Shown here one piece after another: positions 7,331-14,270 of a stretch of 39,372 nt of DNA. Made by a program: the position numbers and the translations under genes. Numbering within the stretch: position 1 is the stretch's first letter; the number at the start of each line of letters is the position of its first letter. The stretch comes from Acidobacteriota bacterium (GTDB lineage: Bacteria > Acidobacteriota > Terriglobia > Terriglobales > Acidobacteriaceae), in the NCBI GenBank assembly GCA_021813745.1, contig JAKAJO010000019.1, forward strand, positions 1-39,372. Reading direction: 5' to 3'. The notes beneath the pieces were generated by a model. That model saw nothing but the letters and a program-made list of their open reading frames with translations, made no database searches and was not told where the DNA came from.

Positions 7331-7735
7331 ATGTCTATCACACAACAGAAAGTTTCGGCGCAGCATGTGACCCCGGCGGTAGCTGAGGCAGCGCGCGGGC
7401 TGGCGCGAGCTATCGCCAACTCCGAAGTGTTTCGTCGTTTTGAGGCCTCACAGGAGCAATTTTCCGCGGACAAGAATCTGCAACAGCGACTCCTCGATTA
7501 CGATACGCGGAAACGAGAGGCGCAGCTGTCGGGACTTTGGGAAGTCGGTAAAGGCAACGGAGCCGAGGACCTGGAAAAGCTATGGAAGTCTCTGCTGAAG
7601 AATCCGGTCTTGAAAGAGTACCTGGCTTGTGAAGCGGAGCTACGCAGTCTACTGCGCGAAGCTACCACGCGGATTACTAACGAGGTCGGCATCGACTACG
7701 GAGCAGCTTGTGCACCTGCGGGTGGCTGCTGCTGA
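7331..7735 (+). CDS. YlbF-family protein with GGCC tail (1)
   Basis: A 134-residue, mostly helical protein of the YlbF/YmcA (Com_YlbF) family, with the typical heptad-rich core (VFRRFEASQEQFSADKNLQQ, then KNPVLKEYLACEAELRSLL). In Bacillus, YlbF, YmcA and YaaT form a complex that carries Fe-S clusters on C-terminal cysteines and works with RNase Y. The sequence here ends DYGAACAPAGGCC, so the tail is also Cys-rich. The ATG follows the previous stop directly, with a strong GAGGAG Shine-Dalgarno sequence. No ymcA or yaaT homologue is nearby. A local role in metal or cluster handling is inference. Confidence 0.8.
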   Translation: MSITQQKVSAQHVTPAVAEAARGLARAIANSEVFRRFEASQEQFSADKNLQQRLLDYDTRKREAQLSGLWEVGKGNGAEDLEKLWKSLLKNPVLKEYLACEAELRSLLREATTRITNEVGIDYGAACAPAGGCC

Positions 7736-7749
7736 AAGGAATCGCCAAG

Positions 7750-8142
7750 ATGGTAATGAATCACAATGATGGGCATGCACATGTGCTGGAGTTGGCTGAT
7801 GCATTGGCCGTTGCGCTGAAGCAGACGTTGGTCGTCGAGCACTTCTCTGCTTCTGAGCAACGTTTCCGTACCGATCCGGACCTTCAGGTCATGAAGACAG
7901 CACTCCGCCAGAAAGCGGAGGAATTTCAGAAAGCAGAAAGGGCGGGCACCCTGGACGAAGGACAGCTTCGTGAGTTTCGCACGATGCAGACTAGCTTTCG
8001 GTCGCATCCACTCTTGCGAGACTTTCTGGAGGCACAGCAAGCAGCGACTCTCTTGATGAAGGAAACGAACTCCATTGTCAGTCAGATTCTGGGTCTGGAT
8101 TTCGGTAGTACCGCCGGCCCGGCCAGCGGGGGCTGCTGCTAG
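7750..8142 (+). CDS. YlbF-family protein with GGCC tail (2)
   Basis: A second YlbF-family protein of 130 residues, 14 bp after the first and presumably a diverged tandem duplicate. It shares the layout: an N-terminal helix (ALKQTLVVEHFSASEQRF), a middle helix with QKAEEFQKAERAG, a segment RSHPLLRDFLEAQQAATLLM parallel to KNPVLKEYLACEAELRSLL, and the tail LDFGSTAGPASGGCC. Its only cysteines are the final two, so these are likely the functional ones. The ATG at 7750 is used; 7756 is possible, and the frame is open further upstream but overlaps ylbF1. Two different YlbF subunits would allow a heteromer, as in Bacillus. Confidence 0.78.
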   Translation: MVMNHNDGHAHVLELADALAVALKQTLVVEHFSASEQRFRTDPDLQVMKTALRQKAEEFQKAERAGTLDEGQLREFRTMQTSFRSHPLLRDFLEAQQAATLLMKETNSIVSQILGLDFGSTAGPASGGCC

Positions 8143-8171
8143 ACATGGAGGAATCGATAGGAGGACCGTCT

Positions 8172-8261
8172 ATGTGCGAAATGAATCCTCTGGACGATGT
8201 CCGCGATGCAATTCTCGCTCCGAGCTCTAGAGAGGCCGAGCCCAACCGCACCTGGGAATGA
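8172..8261 (+). CDS. Small ORF with strong ribosome-binding site
   Basis: A 29-codon frame (MCEMNPLDDVRDAILAPSSR...) starts 8 bp after a near-perfect AGGAGG (8159-8164). This is one of the best Shine-Dalgarno sequences in the region, 29 bp after the second ylbF gene. The peptide is acidic with one Cys at position 2 and matches nothing I recognise. Its stop overlaps another short frame (ATGA). It lies between the Cys-Cys-tailed genes and the flavoprotein. It may be a real small protein or the start of a gene broken by a frameshift. Confidence 0.4.
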   Translation: MCEMNPLDDVRDAILAPSSREAEPNRTWE

Positions 8262-8371
8262 TCCCCGGGCTCTGTCATTTGGCCCTGCCGAAGCCGGAGA
8301 TGATGAGGAACTCAAAGACGGAAGCTATGCAACCAATGATCGAACGTATGTTCAGCAACTGGAAGTCTTGA
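8258..8371 (+). CDS. Possible short ORF coupled to the 29-codon ORF
   Basis: A 37-codon frame starts at an ATGA overlap with the preceding stop and ends 16 bp before the flavoprotein gene. Its product is Met- and Lys-rich (KPEMMRNSKTEAMQPMIERM) and unrecognised. A different frame over the same bases also looks protein-like. The real coding state is unclear, and an old frameshifted gene is as likely. Confidence 0.2.
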   Translation: MIPGLCHLALPKPEMMRNSKTEAMQPMIERMFSNWKS

Positions 8372-8387
8372 AAAGACTGGAGTCTCT

Positions 8388-8984
8388 ATGCTCGCCGGTC
8401 AGCATGTTTTACTCGGAGTAACTGGCAGCATTGCCGCCTATCAGGCAGCAGACCTGATCGGGATTCTGAAGCAGCAAATGGCCAGTGTGCGGGTTATCAT
8501 GACCCGCGCGGCCAGCCGCTTCATCACGCCTTTAACCCTCGAGGTCGTTTCTGAACACCCGGTCACTTCGGAGATGTTTTTAACCTCCGGCGAAGTTGGG
8601 GTGGAACATATCAGTTTGGCAAGAATGGCTGACCTGTTTCTGATCGCACCTGCTACCGCCGATATCATCGGCAAACTGGCAAGCGGTATCGCGGATGACA
8701 TGCTTTCCACGACAGCGTTGGCTGTAAGCTGCCCGATTTTGATTGCTCCGGCTATGAATGAGCGTATGTGGCTGAACCCCATGGTGGCGTCAAATGTCCA
8801 ACGCCTCAAAACTGCGGGCATCCATATCGTCGATCCGGAATATGGGCCGATGGCCTGTGGTGGTGAAGGGTGGGGCCGTTTAGCAAGGCTCGATTCGATC
8901 GTTCAGCATGCCTCTGCACTTGTACGCGATGCGGTCAGGACGTCAAATGAACATGTCACTGAATTGGCCACAGTCTCGGGATAG
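8388..8984 (+). CDS. Stand-alone flavoprotein of the PPC decarboxylase / EpiD (HFCD) family
   Basis: A 198-residue FMN-dependent cysteine decarboxylase-type protein, corresponding to the CoaC half of the CoaBC fusion without the CoaB synthetase half. Visible landmarks are the flavin loop GVTGSIAAYQ (about 10-19), the catalytic His in VEHISLARMAD (His74), PAMNERMW (121-128, substrate Asn124) and MACGGEGWGRL (Cys157). In the family, CoaC decarboxylates phosphopantothenoylcysteine, while EpiD/MrsD decarboxylate the C-terminal Cys of peptides. The Cys157 motif is kept in CoaC and absent in EpiD, so a CoaC-like full reaction is favoured. Its position after three proteins ending in Cys-Cys suggests a peptide substrate; this is hypothesis. 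A GGAG-type ribosome site precedes the ATG. Confidence 0.85.
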   Translation: MLAGQHVLLGVTGSIAAYQAADLIGILKQQMASVRVIMTRAASRFITPLTLEVVSEHPVTSEMFLTSGEVGVEHISLARMADLFLIAPATADIIGKLASGIADDMLSTTALAVSCPILIAPAMNERMWLNPMVASNVQRLKTAGIHIVDPEYGPMACGGEGWGRLARLDSIVQHASALVRDAVRTSNEHVTELATVSG

Positions 8985-9259
8985 GAGGCGCTGGTGGTCG
9001 CGTCCCAACTATTTACGAAAACGGGTGACACGGTAAGGGAACTGCGAAACTGAGGTGCCTCATGGTCCAGCGGAAACAGATTTTGGATGTAATGCGACAA
9101 GGGCATCGATCGAAAACTTGGACCAGTGTTATGGAACCGGGGCTGATCGTGAAGTCCGAGGCGGGGAAAGTCCGCGTGACTCTCGAACTTATGGGAAGAG
9201 GACCGGGTTCGGCCCTGGATACAGGAGATTGGACCTGCTGCTTAGAAAGAAGGTGTGAC

Positions 9260-9475
9260 ATGGTTACTACGCGTTGGATCGTTCACTGCTCATTCTGTGG
9301 TTACCTCACGGAACCCAATTACCCGGCGCAGTGGGCTCCTACTTCCGGCAGTGCTTATCGATTTCATCATAAGCGAGAGGCGCTTGGAGCGGTCACTCAT
9401 TATTCGCAGACCGTGCAGGAGCGATTAGCTGTCGAACCCATGAGAATCGAGAAGACCGATGCGGTATTTGACTGA
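9260..9475 (+). CDS. Small CxxC protein, unknown
   Basis: A 71-residue protein starting at an ATG with GAAGG about 7 bp upstream. It contains one CxxC (VHCSFCGYLTEP, Cys10 and Cys13) and several aromatic and His residues (GSAYRFHHKREALGAV). I do not recognise a family. The same frame is open back to an ATG at 9062, which would give 137 residues and add a second Cys pair (DWTCCLERRC); the upstream part looks less protein-like, so the short form is preferred. Its place between the flavoprotein and the PIG-L deacetylase suggests the same transcript. Confidence 0.5.
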   Translation: MVTTRWIVHCSFCGYLTEPNYPAQWAPTSGSAYRFHHKREALGAVTHYSQTVQERLAVEPMRIEKTDAVFD

Positions 9476-9525
9476 GGTTCCGCTAGACAGGCGGTACCCG
9501 CACACATTCCACGCTGGAGGACGAG

Positions 9526-10302
9526 ATGCTAGCCCATACGAAACATTCAGCAAGACCACGCTTGTTAGCTTTATTTTCCCATCCAGATGACGAGAGCTTT
9601 CTAGCCGGCGGCACACTCGCCAAATACGCAAATATGGGTTGGGCCGTGTATCTAGTGTGCGCAACCTATGGAGAAAGTGGGCAGCGTGGCGAATATGAAG
9701 ACCTTTCAGTCAATGAATTCGCCAACATCCGTCGTGCTGAACTAGAAACAGCCTGCAAACACCTTCGTATCCATTCACCGATGTTTCTGGATTGCGCTGA
9801 TCGTGCTGTCGGCGGCATCTGTTTGAACTCCGCGACCAAGCAGGTTCTTCACATCATGCGCAGGCTCGAGCCAGATGTGGTCATTACTTTCGGCCCAGAC
9901 GGCATTTCCGGACATCCCGACCACACTGCGCTCAGCAGGATAGTCAGCGGCGCCTTCTGGGCTGCAACCGTGCACGCGTTCCGAGGACATAGGAGACGAG
10001 CGAGCCTGTATTACGCTTTGCGCTCCTCTTCCGTCCCGGAAGGCTGCAGGCAAAATGAAAGGATCGAACCGCCCCGATTAACAACGACGATTGATATCGC
10101 TGAGGTTGGCGAGCAGAAATTGGCTGCCATTCGCAGTCACCGAGGCCAAAGGCATCTGCAGCCTTCCAGCGAAACCGCGGTGCAAGCCATTCTGAGCACA
10201 CCTGAGCACTTTCATCGCGCGTATCCGCCGATAGGTGAAACGGCGCTGGAGACGGAACTCTTGCTACCACGCTCGCGTCTCGGGGCACAGCAGGTTGCTT
10301 GA
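9526..10302 (+). CDS. PIG-L family (LmbE-like) N-deacetylase
   Basis: A 258-residue zinc-dependent deacetylase. The metal-binding motif is SHPDDESFLAGG (His19-Pro-Asp-Asp-Glu). The second cluster, TFGPDGISGHPDHTALS (His130, His133), completes the family active site. PIG-L enzymes remove acetyl groups from N-acetylglucosaminyl compounds; members include MshB (mycothiol), BshB (bacillithiol) and lipid-sugar deacetylases. A thiol-biosynthesis role would suit an arsenic island and the neighbouring Cys decarboxylase-type flavoprotein, but no bshA or bshC is in the window, so the substrate is unknown. A GGAGG lies 6 bp before the ATG. Confidence 0.85.
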   Translation: MLAHTKHSARPRLLALFSHPDDESFLAGGTLAKYANMGWAVYLVCATYGESGQRGEYEDLSVNEFANIRRAELETACKHLRIHSPMFLDCADRAVGGICLNSATKQVLHIMRRLEPDVVITFGPDGISGHPDHTALSRIVSGAFWAATVHAFRGHRRRASLYYALRSSSVPEGCRQNERIEPPRLTTTIDIAEVGEQKLAAIRSHRGQRHLQPSSETAVQAILSTPEHFHRAYPPIGETALETELLLPRSRLGAQQVA

Positions 10303-10344
10303 TTTCGTAGAGAGGTTTTCTGGTCGAGGAAAGGAAGCCGTTGA

Positions 10345-10512
10345 ATGCTGCACATGGAAAACTTGAAGGTCGGACTGGAACCGCAAAAGTACCTGGGACA
10401 GGCCGCGGACGGAACGCTCAACGGTGGAGAACGCCGCCGCATCCTGCTTTCGGTTGGCTCGGTCTATAACCGGACGCGCCACTGCTTCCCGGCGCCTCAA
10501 ACAGCACGCTAA
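10345..10512 (+). CDS. Small hypothetical ORF before the second usp gene
   Basis: A 55-codon frame preceded by AAGGAAG, whose TAA overlaps the AAGGAG ribosome site of the next gene. The product is basic (MENLKVGLEPQKYLGQ near the N-terminus) with one Cys near the end and has no recognisable domain. Spacing fits a translated leader or small protein coupled to the usp gene. The opposite strand is also open, so this is uncertain. Confidence 0.35.
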   Translation: MLHMENLKVGLEPQKYLGQAADGTLNGGERRRILLSVGSVYNRTRHCFPAPQTAR

Positions 10513-10525
10513 GGAGAAAATCAGA

Positions 10526-11398
10526 ATGCTTTCAAACATTGTTGTTGCATCGGACGGCTCCGAAGCTTCCGACCGGATGATCGAGTGTGTCAGCGGACTC
10601 GTGCGCGTAGGAAGCGAGCGAGCCACCTTGGTCCATGTCTTCAATGTGCGTGACGTTGGAGGCCTCTACGCCTCGTTACAGGAGTTCATGCTCCCGAAAT
10701 TGAAAAAGGAAGCCGATATCTTGCGGGCTGTCGGTTTCGAAGTGGACGTTCAAACGCCCCTTGGCTTCCCGGCCTACGAAATTAACAGGATTGCGTCTGA
10801 TCGTTCGGCCTCGTTGATCATTGTAGGTTCGCTCGGGGCCTCGCTTGTAGGGGATGTGTTGCTTGGCTCAACTGCGAATTCTGTCCTCCAGAGCGCCCAA
10901 TTCCCGATTCTGCTGGTACGGCTTGAAATGGTCCAGGAAAATGGCGGTCGGCGGTGCCGGGCGGCTTGCCAGGATTATTTCAAGCACATCCTCTTTCCGA
11001 CCGATTTCTCCAACAATGCGGAGCACGCCTTCCTGTACCTCGAACACATTGTGCGCGAGACGAAGGCACACGTGACTTTATTACACGTTCAGGATGAGTC
11101 GAAGATCGCGCGGCATCTCAAGGACCGCCTGGACGAGTTCAATCAGATCGATGCGGAGCGCCTAGAAGGAATGAAGCTCCGTCTGGAGCAGTGCGGAGCG
11201 GCCAGCGTGACAATGGAAATCCCGTATGGCTCGCCGACCAAGATCATACTGGACCGGACTCGCAGCAACGTTTTCTCACTGGTCGTCATGGGAAGCCAGG
11301 GGCGCGGATTCATCGAGGAAGTCTTCCTTGGCAGTATCGCCAACAACATTGCGCGATTCGCCCCGCTTCCGGCGCTGTTCGTGCCGGCGGTTCGTTAG
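10526..11398 (+). CDS. Universal stress protein, tandem USP domains (2)
   Basis: A tandem UspA protein of 290 residues. The ATG at 10526 follows AAGGAG by 9 bp and gives a classic USP first strand (MLSNIVVASDGSEASDRM); longer starts add an unrelated N-terminus. Domain 1 (1-130) has GSLGASLVGDVLLGST, fitting G-x2-G-x9-G-S/T with Ala at the second Gly. Domain 2 (about 150-290) opens with KHILFPTDFSNNAEHAF and has GSQGRGFIEEVFLGS, a perfect ATP-binding signature. The linker holds two cysteines (RRCRAACQDY). It resembles the arsR2-linked Usp at 2725 in length and layout. It is followed 38 bp later by cfa. Confidence 0.92.
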   Translation: MLSNIVVASDGSEASDRMIECVSGLVRVGSERATLVHVFNVRDVGGLYASLQEFMLPKLKKEADILRAVGFEVDVQTPLGFPAYEINRIASDRSASLIIVGSLGASLVGDVLLGSTANSVLQSAQFPILLVRLEMVQENGGRRCRAACQDYFKHILFPTDFSNNAEHAFLYLEHIVRETKAHVTLLHVQDESKIARHLKDRLDEFNQIDAERLEGMKLRLEQCGAASVTMEIPYGSPTKIILDRTRSNVFSLVVMGSQGRGFIEEVFLGSIANNIARFAPLPALFVPAVR

Positions 11399-11436
11399 CA
11401 TCGCGAGAAATTTGAGTTCATAAAAAGGGGAAGCCG

Positions 11437-12768
11437 ATGGCAACAGAAGCGATAATTTCCACTCCCGGTTCCGCAATAGCGACCAAGGCGGACTCCGCCG
11501 TTGCAGCGTGGCACAGGACTACTCCTGAAACGTACGAGGTGCGCTTTTCTAACGGGGCCCCCGAGACGTGGGGGGAGGGTATTCCCGCTTTTACGGTCAT
11601 CCTTCGAGACCGGCGCCAAATGCAAGAACTATTCAGCTCTGACGCCTATTCCGCTGCGCTCTCGTTCATTCGTGGCGAATTCGATGTTGAGGGTGACCTC
11701 ATCGCAGCGGTGCGGTCTCAACTGAACAGACATCGCCGGGTTTGGCGAGAGCTTCTGTATGCAGCAGCGGCGCGCCTGGCTCCACATCGCATCGAAACTT
11801 ATCTCCAAACCCGGGCACGTGCCGCCGAAAACATTCGTCATCACTATGATCGATCGAATGAGTTCTACAAGCAGTTCCTCGATCCGCGGATGGTTTACTC
11901 GTGCGCCTATTTTCCAACGCCAGAGGCGTCTCTCGACGAAGCGCAAGTCGCGAAACTGGATCATATTTGCCGGAAGCTCGACCTCCGGCCCGGTGATCGA
12001 TTCCTCGATATTGGTTGCGGATGGGGATCGCTGGTGATTCACGCGGCTGAACGCTACGGAGCGCAGGCTATCGGCTGCACTTTGAGCCGAAACCAAACCG
12101 AGTACGCGAGGGAGTCTGCCAGACGGGTCAAAGGAGCGGAAGTGGCCATCCAGGAAATGGACTTTCGCGAAATTTCCGGCAGGTTTGACAAGATCGCCTC
12201 AGTTGGAATGTTCGAACATGTCGGTCGCCATCGCTTGCGCAGTTACTTCCGCAAAGTGCACGACTTGCTGGAGCCAGACGGGCTCTTCCTGAACCACGGC
12301 ATCGTTCGTCCGGAATTCGTTACAGACGGCGCGCAAACCCTTTTCCTCCAACGAAAGGTATTCCCTGGCGGAGAACTGACGCATCTATCCGGCGTCATTC
12401 GAGCCGCCGAACTGACCGGCTTCGAAATCCTTGACCTGGAGGATCTCCGGCCGCACTACGCGCTCACGTGCCGCTCGTGGGTCGAGCGATTGCAGCGGAA
12501 TGTGGCCGCATGCCTCGAGACGGTGGACCGGGAGACCTATCGAACCTGGCTGCTCTACCTAGCGGGATCGGCCGCCAGCTTTGAAGATGGGCTCACCAGT
12601 GTTTCTCAATTGCTGCTGGCCAAGCGGAGCAACCGGACGAGGCGGCTCACCCGCGATTATATTTGCGCCGAAGCGAAGAACCGGGCACCAGCCAAGTCGT
12701 TCCGTTATCAAACGCGGCGAATATCTTCCACGCGAATTTCAAAGCCGCAGCCGGAAGCTCGAGCTTGA
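11437..12768 (+). CDS. cfa: Cyclopropane-fatty-acyl-phospholipid synthase
   Basis: A SAM-dependent enzyme that adds a methylene bridge to unsaturated acyl chains of membrane phospholipids. The N-terminal lipid-binding part (about 1-125) leads to the CFA core RAAENIRHHYDRSNEFYKQF and the product-site segment DPRMVYSCAYF. The SAM motif is DRFLDIGCGWGSLVIHAAER (about residue 188), followed by EMDFREISGRFDKIASVGMF and FEHVGRHRLRSYF. 443 residues is slightly long; the last 40 or so are basic and low in complexity. Cyclopropanation makes membranes less permeable under acid and oxidative stress, which suits a stress island. It follows the usp gene closely and probably ends the long 4509 transcript. 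Confidence 0.93.
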   Translation: MATEAIISTPGSAIATKADSAVAAWHRTTPETYEVRFSNGAPETWGEGIPAFTVILRDRRQMQELFSSDAYSAALSFIRGEFDVEGDLIAAVRSQLNRHRRVWRELLYAAAARLAPHRIETYLQTRARAAENIRHHYDRSNEFYKQFLDPRMVYSCAYFPTPEASLDEAQVAKLDHICRKLDLRPGDRFLDIGCGWGSLVIHAAERYGAQAIGCTLSRNQTEYARESARRVKGAEVAIQEMDFREISGRFDKIASVGMFEHVGRHRLRSYFRKVHDLLEPDGLFLNHGIVRPEFVTDGAQTLFLQRKVFPGGELTHLSGVIRAAELTGFEILDLEDLRPHYALTCRSWVERLQRNVAACLETVDRETYRTWLLYLAGSAASFEDGLTSVSQLLLAKRSNRTRRLTRDYICAEAKNRAPAKSFRYQTRRISSTRISKPQPEARA

Positions 12769-13111
12769 ATCGCGGAATGTGACCAACGCGTGGGAGTCTT
12801 ATCACGTTCGTAGGCATGCTCCGCCATTGAGCAACCAAGGCTGAAGACAGTTTGGACCTTATCGGCCGTGAGATAGCTCATGATGCAGATGCCCTCCAAT
12901 TCCGTCGCCTGGGTTTCCCTGGGGATCATCAGCAAGCGACTCGCTGCATGGAACTGCCTTTCAAAGGCGGCGGTCGCTCGGACCGATGATGGCCAGGTTT
13001 TCACCGCGCACAGCTTCAAAGCTGATTCGGACGACGGTCCCGTCATGGAATCCGACGCTGGCTTGACCAGCGGCAGCCGGTCCCGCCCGAAACATGAAGA
13101 TAGGCATCCTT
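12769..13111. other. 343-bp region without a convincing gene; possible relict on the minus strand
   Basis: No intact gene is recognised. On the minus strand an ATG at 13095 opens a 44-codon frame (...FHDGTVVRISFEAVRGENLA) that stops at 12961. A second frame continues with protein-like sequence (LEGICIMSYLTADKVQTVFS). Read together they could be a small gene broken by a frameshift, but I cannot name the family. The plus-strand frame over the same stretch looks random. Confidence 0.25.
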
Positions 13112-13528
13112 CTATGCGCCTATTGTATTTCCCAACAGCTTCTCCGCCTCAAGTAGGCCCAGAACACGCTTCTTGATTTCCTCGCGGGTCTGGCGAACGG
13201 TTTCGATGCCCTGTCCTTTGGGATCAGGCAACGGCCAGTCTGCGCGACGCAGGCCAGGGATATACGGGCATTCTTCACCGCAACCCATTGTAATGAGCAT
13301 GTCCGCTCCCTGAGCGAGTTCAGGTGTCAGCTTCTGCGGTTGAGCGGAACTCAGGTCGACTCCGACCTCGCGCATCGCATCCAGCACCACTGGGTGCACA
13401 TGATCCGCAGGCTGCGTCCCGGCAGAGATCGCCTGAGCCTTGCTCGGATCGACGTATTTGTTAAACAGAGCTGCCGACATCTGGGATCTTCCCGCATTAT
13501 GAATGCAGGCAAAAATGAACTTACGCAT
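13112..13528 (-). CDS. arsC: Arsenate reductase, LMW-phosphatase type, MGCGxxCP form
   Basis: A 138-residue cytoplasmic enzyme reducing arsenate to arsenite with thioredoxin-type recycling. The phosphatase loop is CIHNAGRSQ (Cys8 to Arg14), and the redox pair is in TMGCGEECPYIPG (Cys83, Cys87), comparable to Cys10/82/89 of S. aureus pI258 ArsC. The frame is open upstream to 13639, but the ATG at 13528 has an AGGAAG site and begins directly at the first strand (MRKFIFACIH). It lies 41 bp behind the second arsC type on the same strand. Having two kinds of reductase may allow use of different electron donors. Confidence 0.92.
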   Translation of the reverse strand: MRKFIFACIHNAGRSQMSAALFNKYVDPSKAQAISAGTQPADHVHPVVLDAMREVGVDLSSAQPQKLTPELAQGADMLITMGCGEECPYIPGLRRADWPLPDPKGQGIETVRQTREEIKKRVLGLLEAEKLLGNTIGA

Positions 13529-13569
13529 CAAAACTCTTCCTCGCTTTATTGTTGCGGGCACGGAGAGAG

Positions 13570-14061
13570 CTACTTCCGGCCGATTTCGTCGATATCGCGC
13601 TGAATCGCCATAGAATCCAATGAGGCCAGCGGCAGGCAAAGAAACAGGCTGATTCTCCGCTCAAGAATCGAGAATGCTTGACGGAATGCACGATCAATAT
13701 CCTCCGGCGATCCCACGACCGAGGCTGGATCGGGAACACCCCAATGTGCGGTCATCGGTTGCCCAGGCCAGATCGGGCACACTTCTTTGGCGGCATTGTC
13801 GCAGACGGTAAACACAAAATCCAACGGCGGGGCGTCTGGAAGTGAGAACTCGTCCCAGGATTTGCTGCGCAGCTCGCTCGTGTTCAATCCAGCGAGTTCA
13901 AGCTGCCGAATGGATTCGGGATGCACACGTCCAGCCGGATGGCTGCCCGCGCTGAAGGCACGGAACGTGGGGGAGCCCTTCCGATTCATGAGGACCTCGG
14001 CCATGATCGATCGTGCCGAATTCCCCGTACACAAGAAGAGCACGTTGTAATTTGACTTCAT
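13570..14061 (-). CDS. arsC: Arsenate reductase, LMW-phosphatase type, WPGxPxxAHWG form
   Basis: A 163-residue arsenate reductase of the group often coupled to ACR3. The active loop is FLCTGNSARSIMAEVL (Cys11 to Arg17). The conserved segment TVCDNAAKEVCPIWPG (Cys87, Cys95) is followed by the family hallmark MTAHWGVPDPA. The start ATG at 14061 gives MKSNYNVLFLCTGNSARS, the standard N-terminus. It is the first gene of the minus-strand pair arsC-arsC and is divergent from arsD2, sharing a control region with two palindromes (14104 and 14147). Confidence 0.94.
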   Translation of the reverse strand: MKSNYNVLFLCTGNSARSIMAEVLMNRKGSPTFRAFSAGSHPAGRVHPESIRQLELAGLNTSELRSKSWDEFSLPDAPPLDFVFTVCDNAAKEVCPIWPGQPMTAHWGVPDPASVVGSPEDIDRAFRQAFSILERRISLFLCLPLASLDSMAIQRDIDEIGRK

Positions 14062-14103
14062 CGTTACCTTTCAGAACACTCCTGACCAATCGGGCCGGCA
14101 GAT

Positions 14104-14117
14104 GTGATGGCAGTCAC
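14104..14117. promoter_or_regulatory. Palindrome shared with the arsR2/arsR3 control region
   Basis: GTGATGGCAGTCAC matches the perfect palindrome at 4039 at 12 of 14 positions and sits 42 bp upstream of the arsC start. Recurrence in two divergent ars control regions suggests one regulator acting on both. Confidence 0.4.
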
Positions 14118-14146
14118 TACATCAAGCGCAGTATATGCTAAGATAG

Positions 14147-14170
14147 GTTTATTCGTCTAGGCGAATAAAC
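14147..14170. promoter_or_regulatory. Operator-like inverted repeat between arsC and arsD2
   Basis: A perfect 9-bp inverted repeat with a 6-bp spacer (GTTTATTCG-TCTAGG-CGAATAAAC). The arm sequence differs from the TATGCA operators of the first ars cluster. It is therefore probably read by another repressor, most simply ArsR4 encoded in the operon downstream. It lies about 100 bp from arsD2 and 85 bp from arsC, so it could control both directions. Confidence 0.65.
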
Positions 14171-14270
14171 AGTTCAGGGTCGGGCTCGGGCACGCGACAG
14201 ATCGGGTTGAGTCGGATCATATGGGTCATTCCCTTTTAGCATGTCCAACGGTTGTTACAGGAGCTTAAAA

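Noticed and set aside
8197..8421. 74-codon frame before the flavoprotein
   Set aside because: The middle looks protein-like, but it overlaps the flavoprotein start and lacks a ribosome site. It may be debris; not called as a gene.
12880..13176. 98-codon plus-strand frame behind cfa
   Set aside because: No good ribosome site and no domain; its end overlaps arsC antisense.
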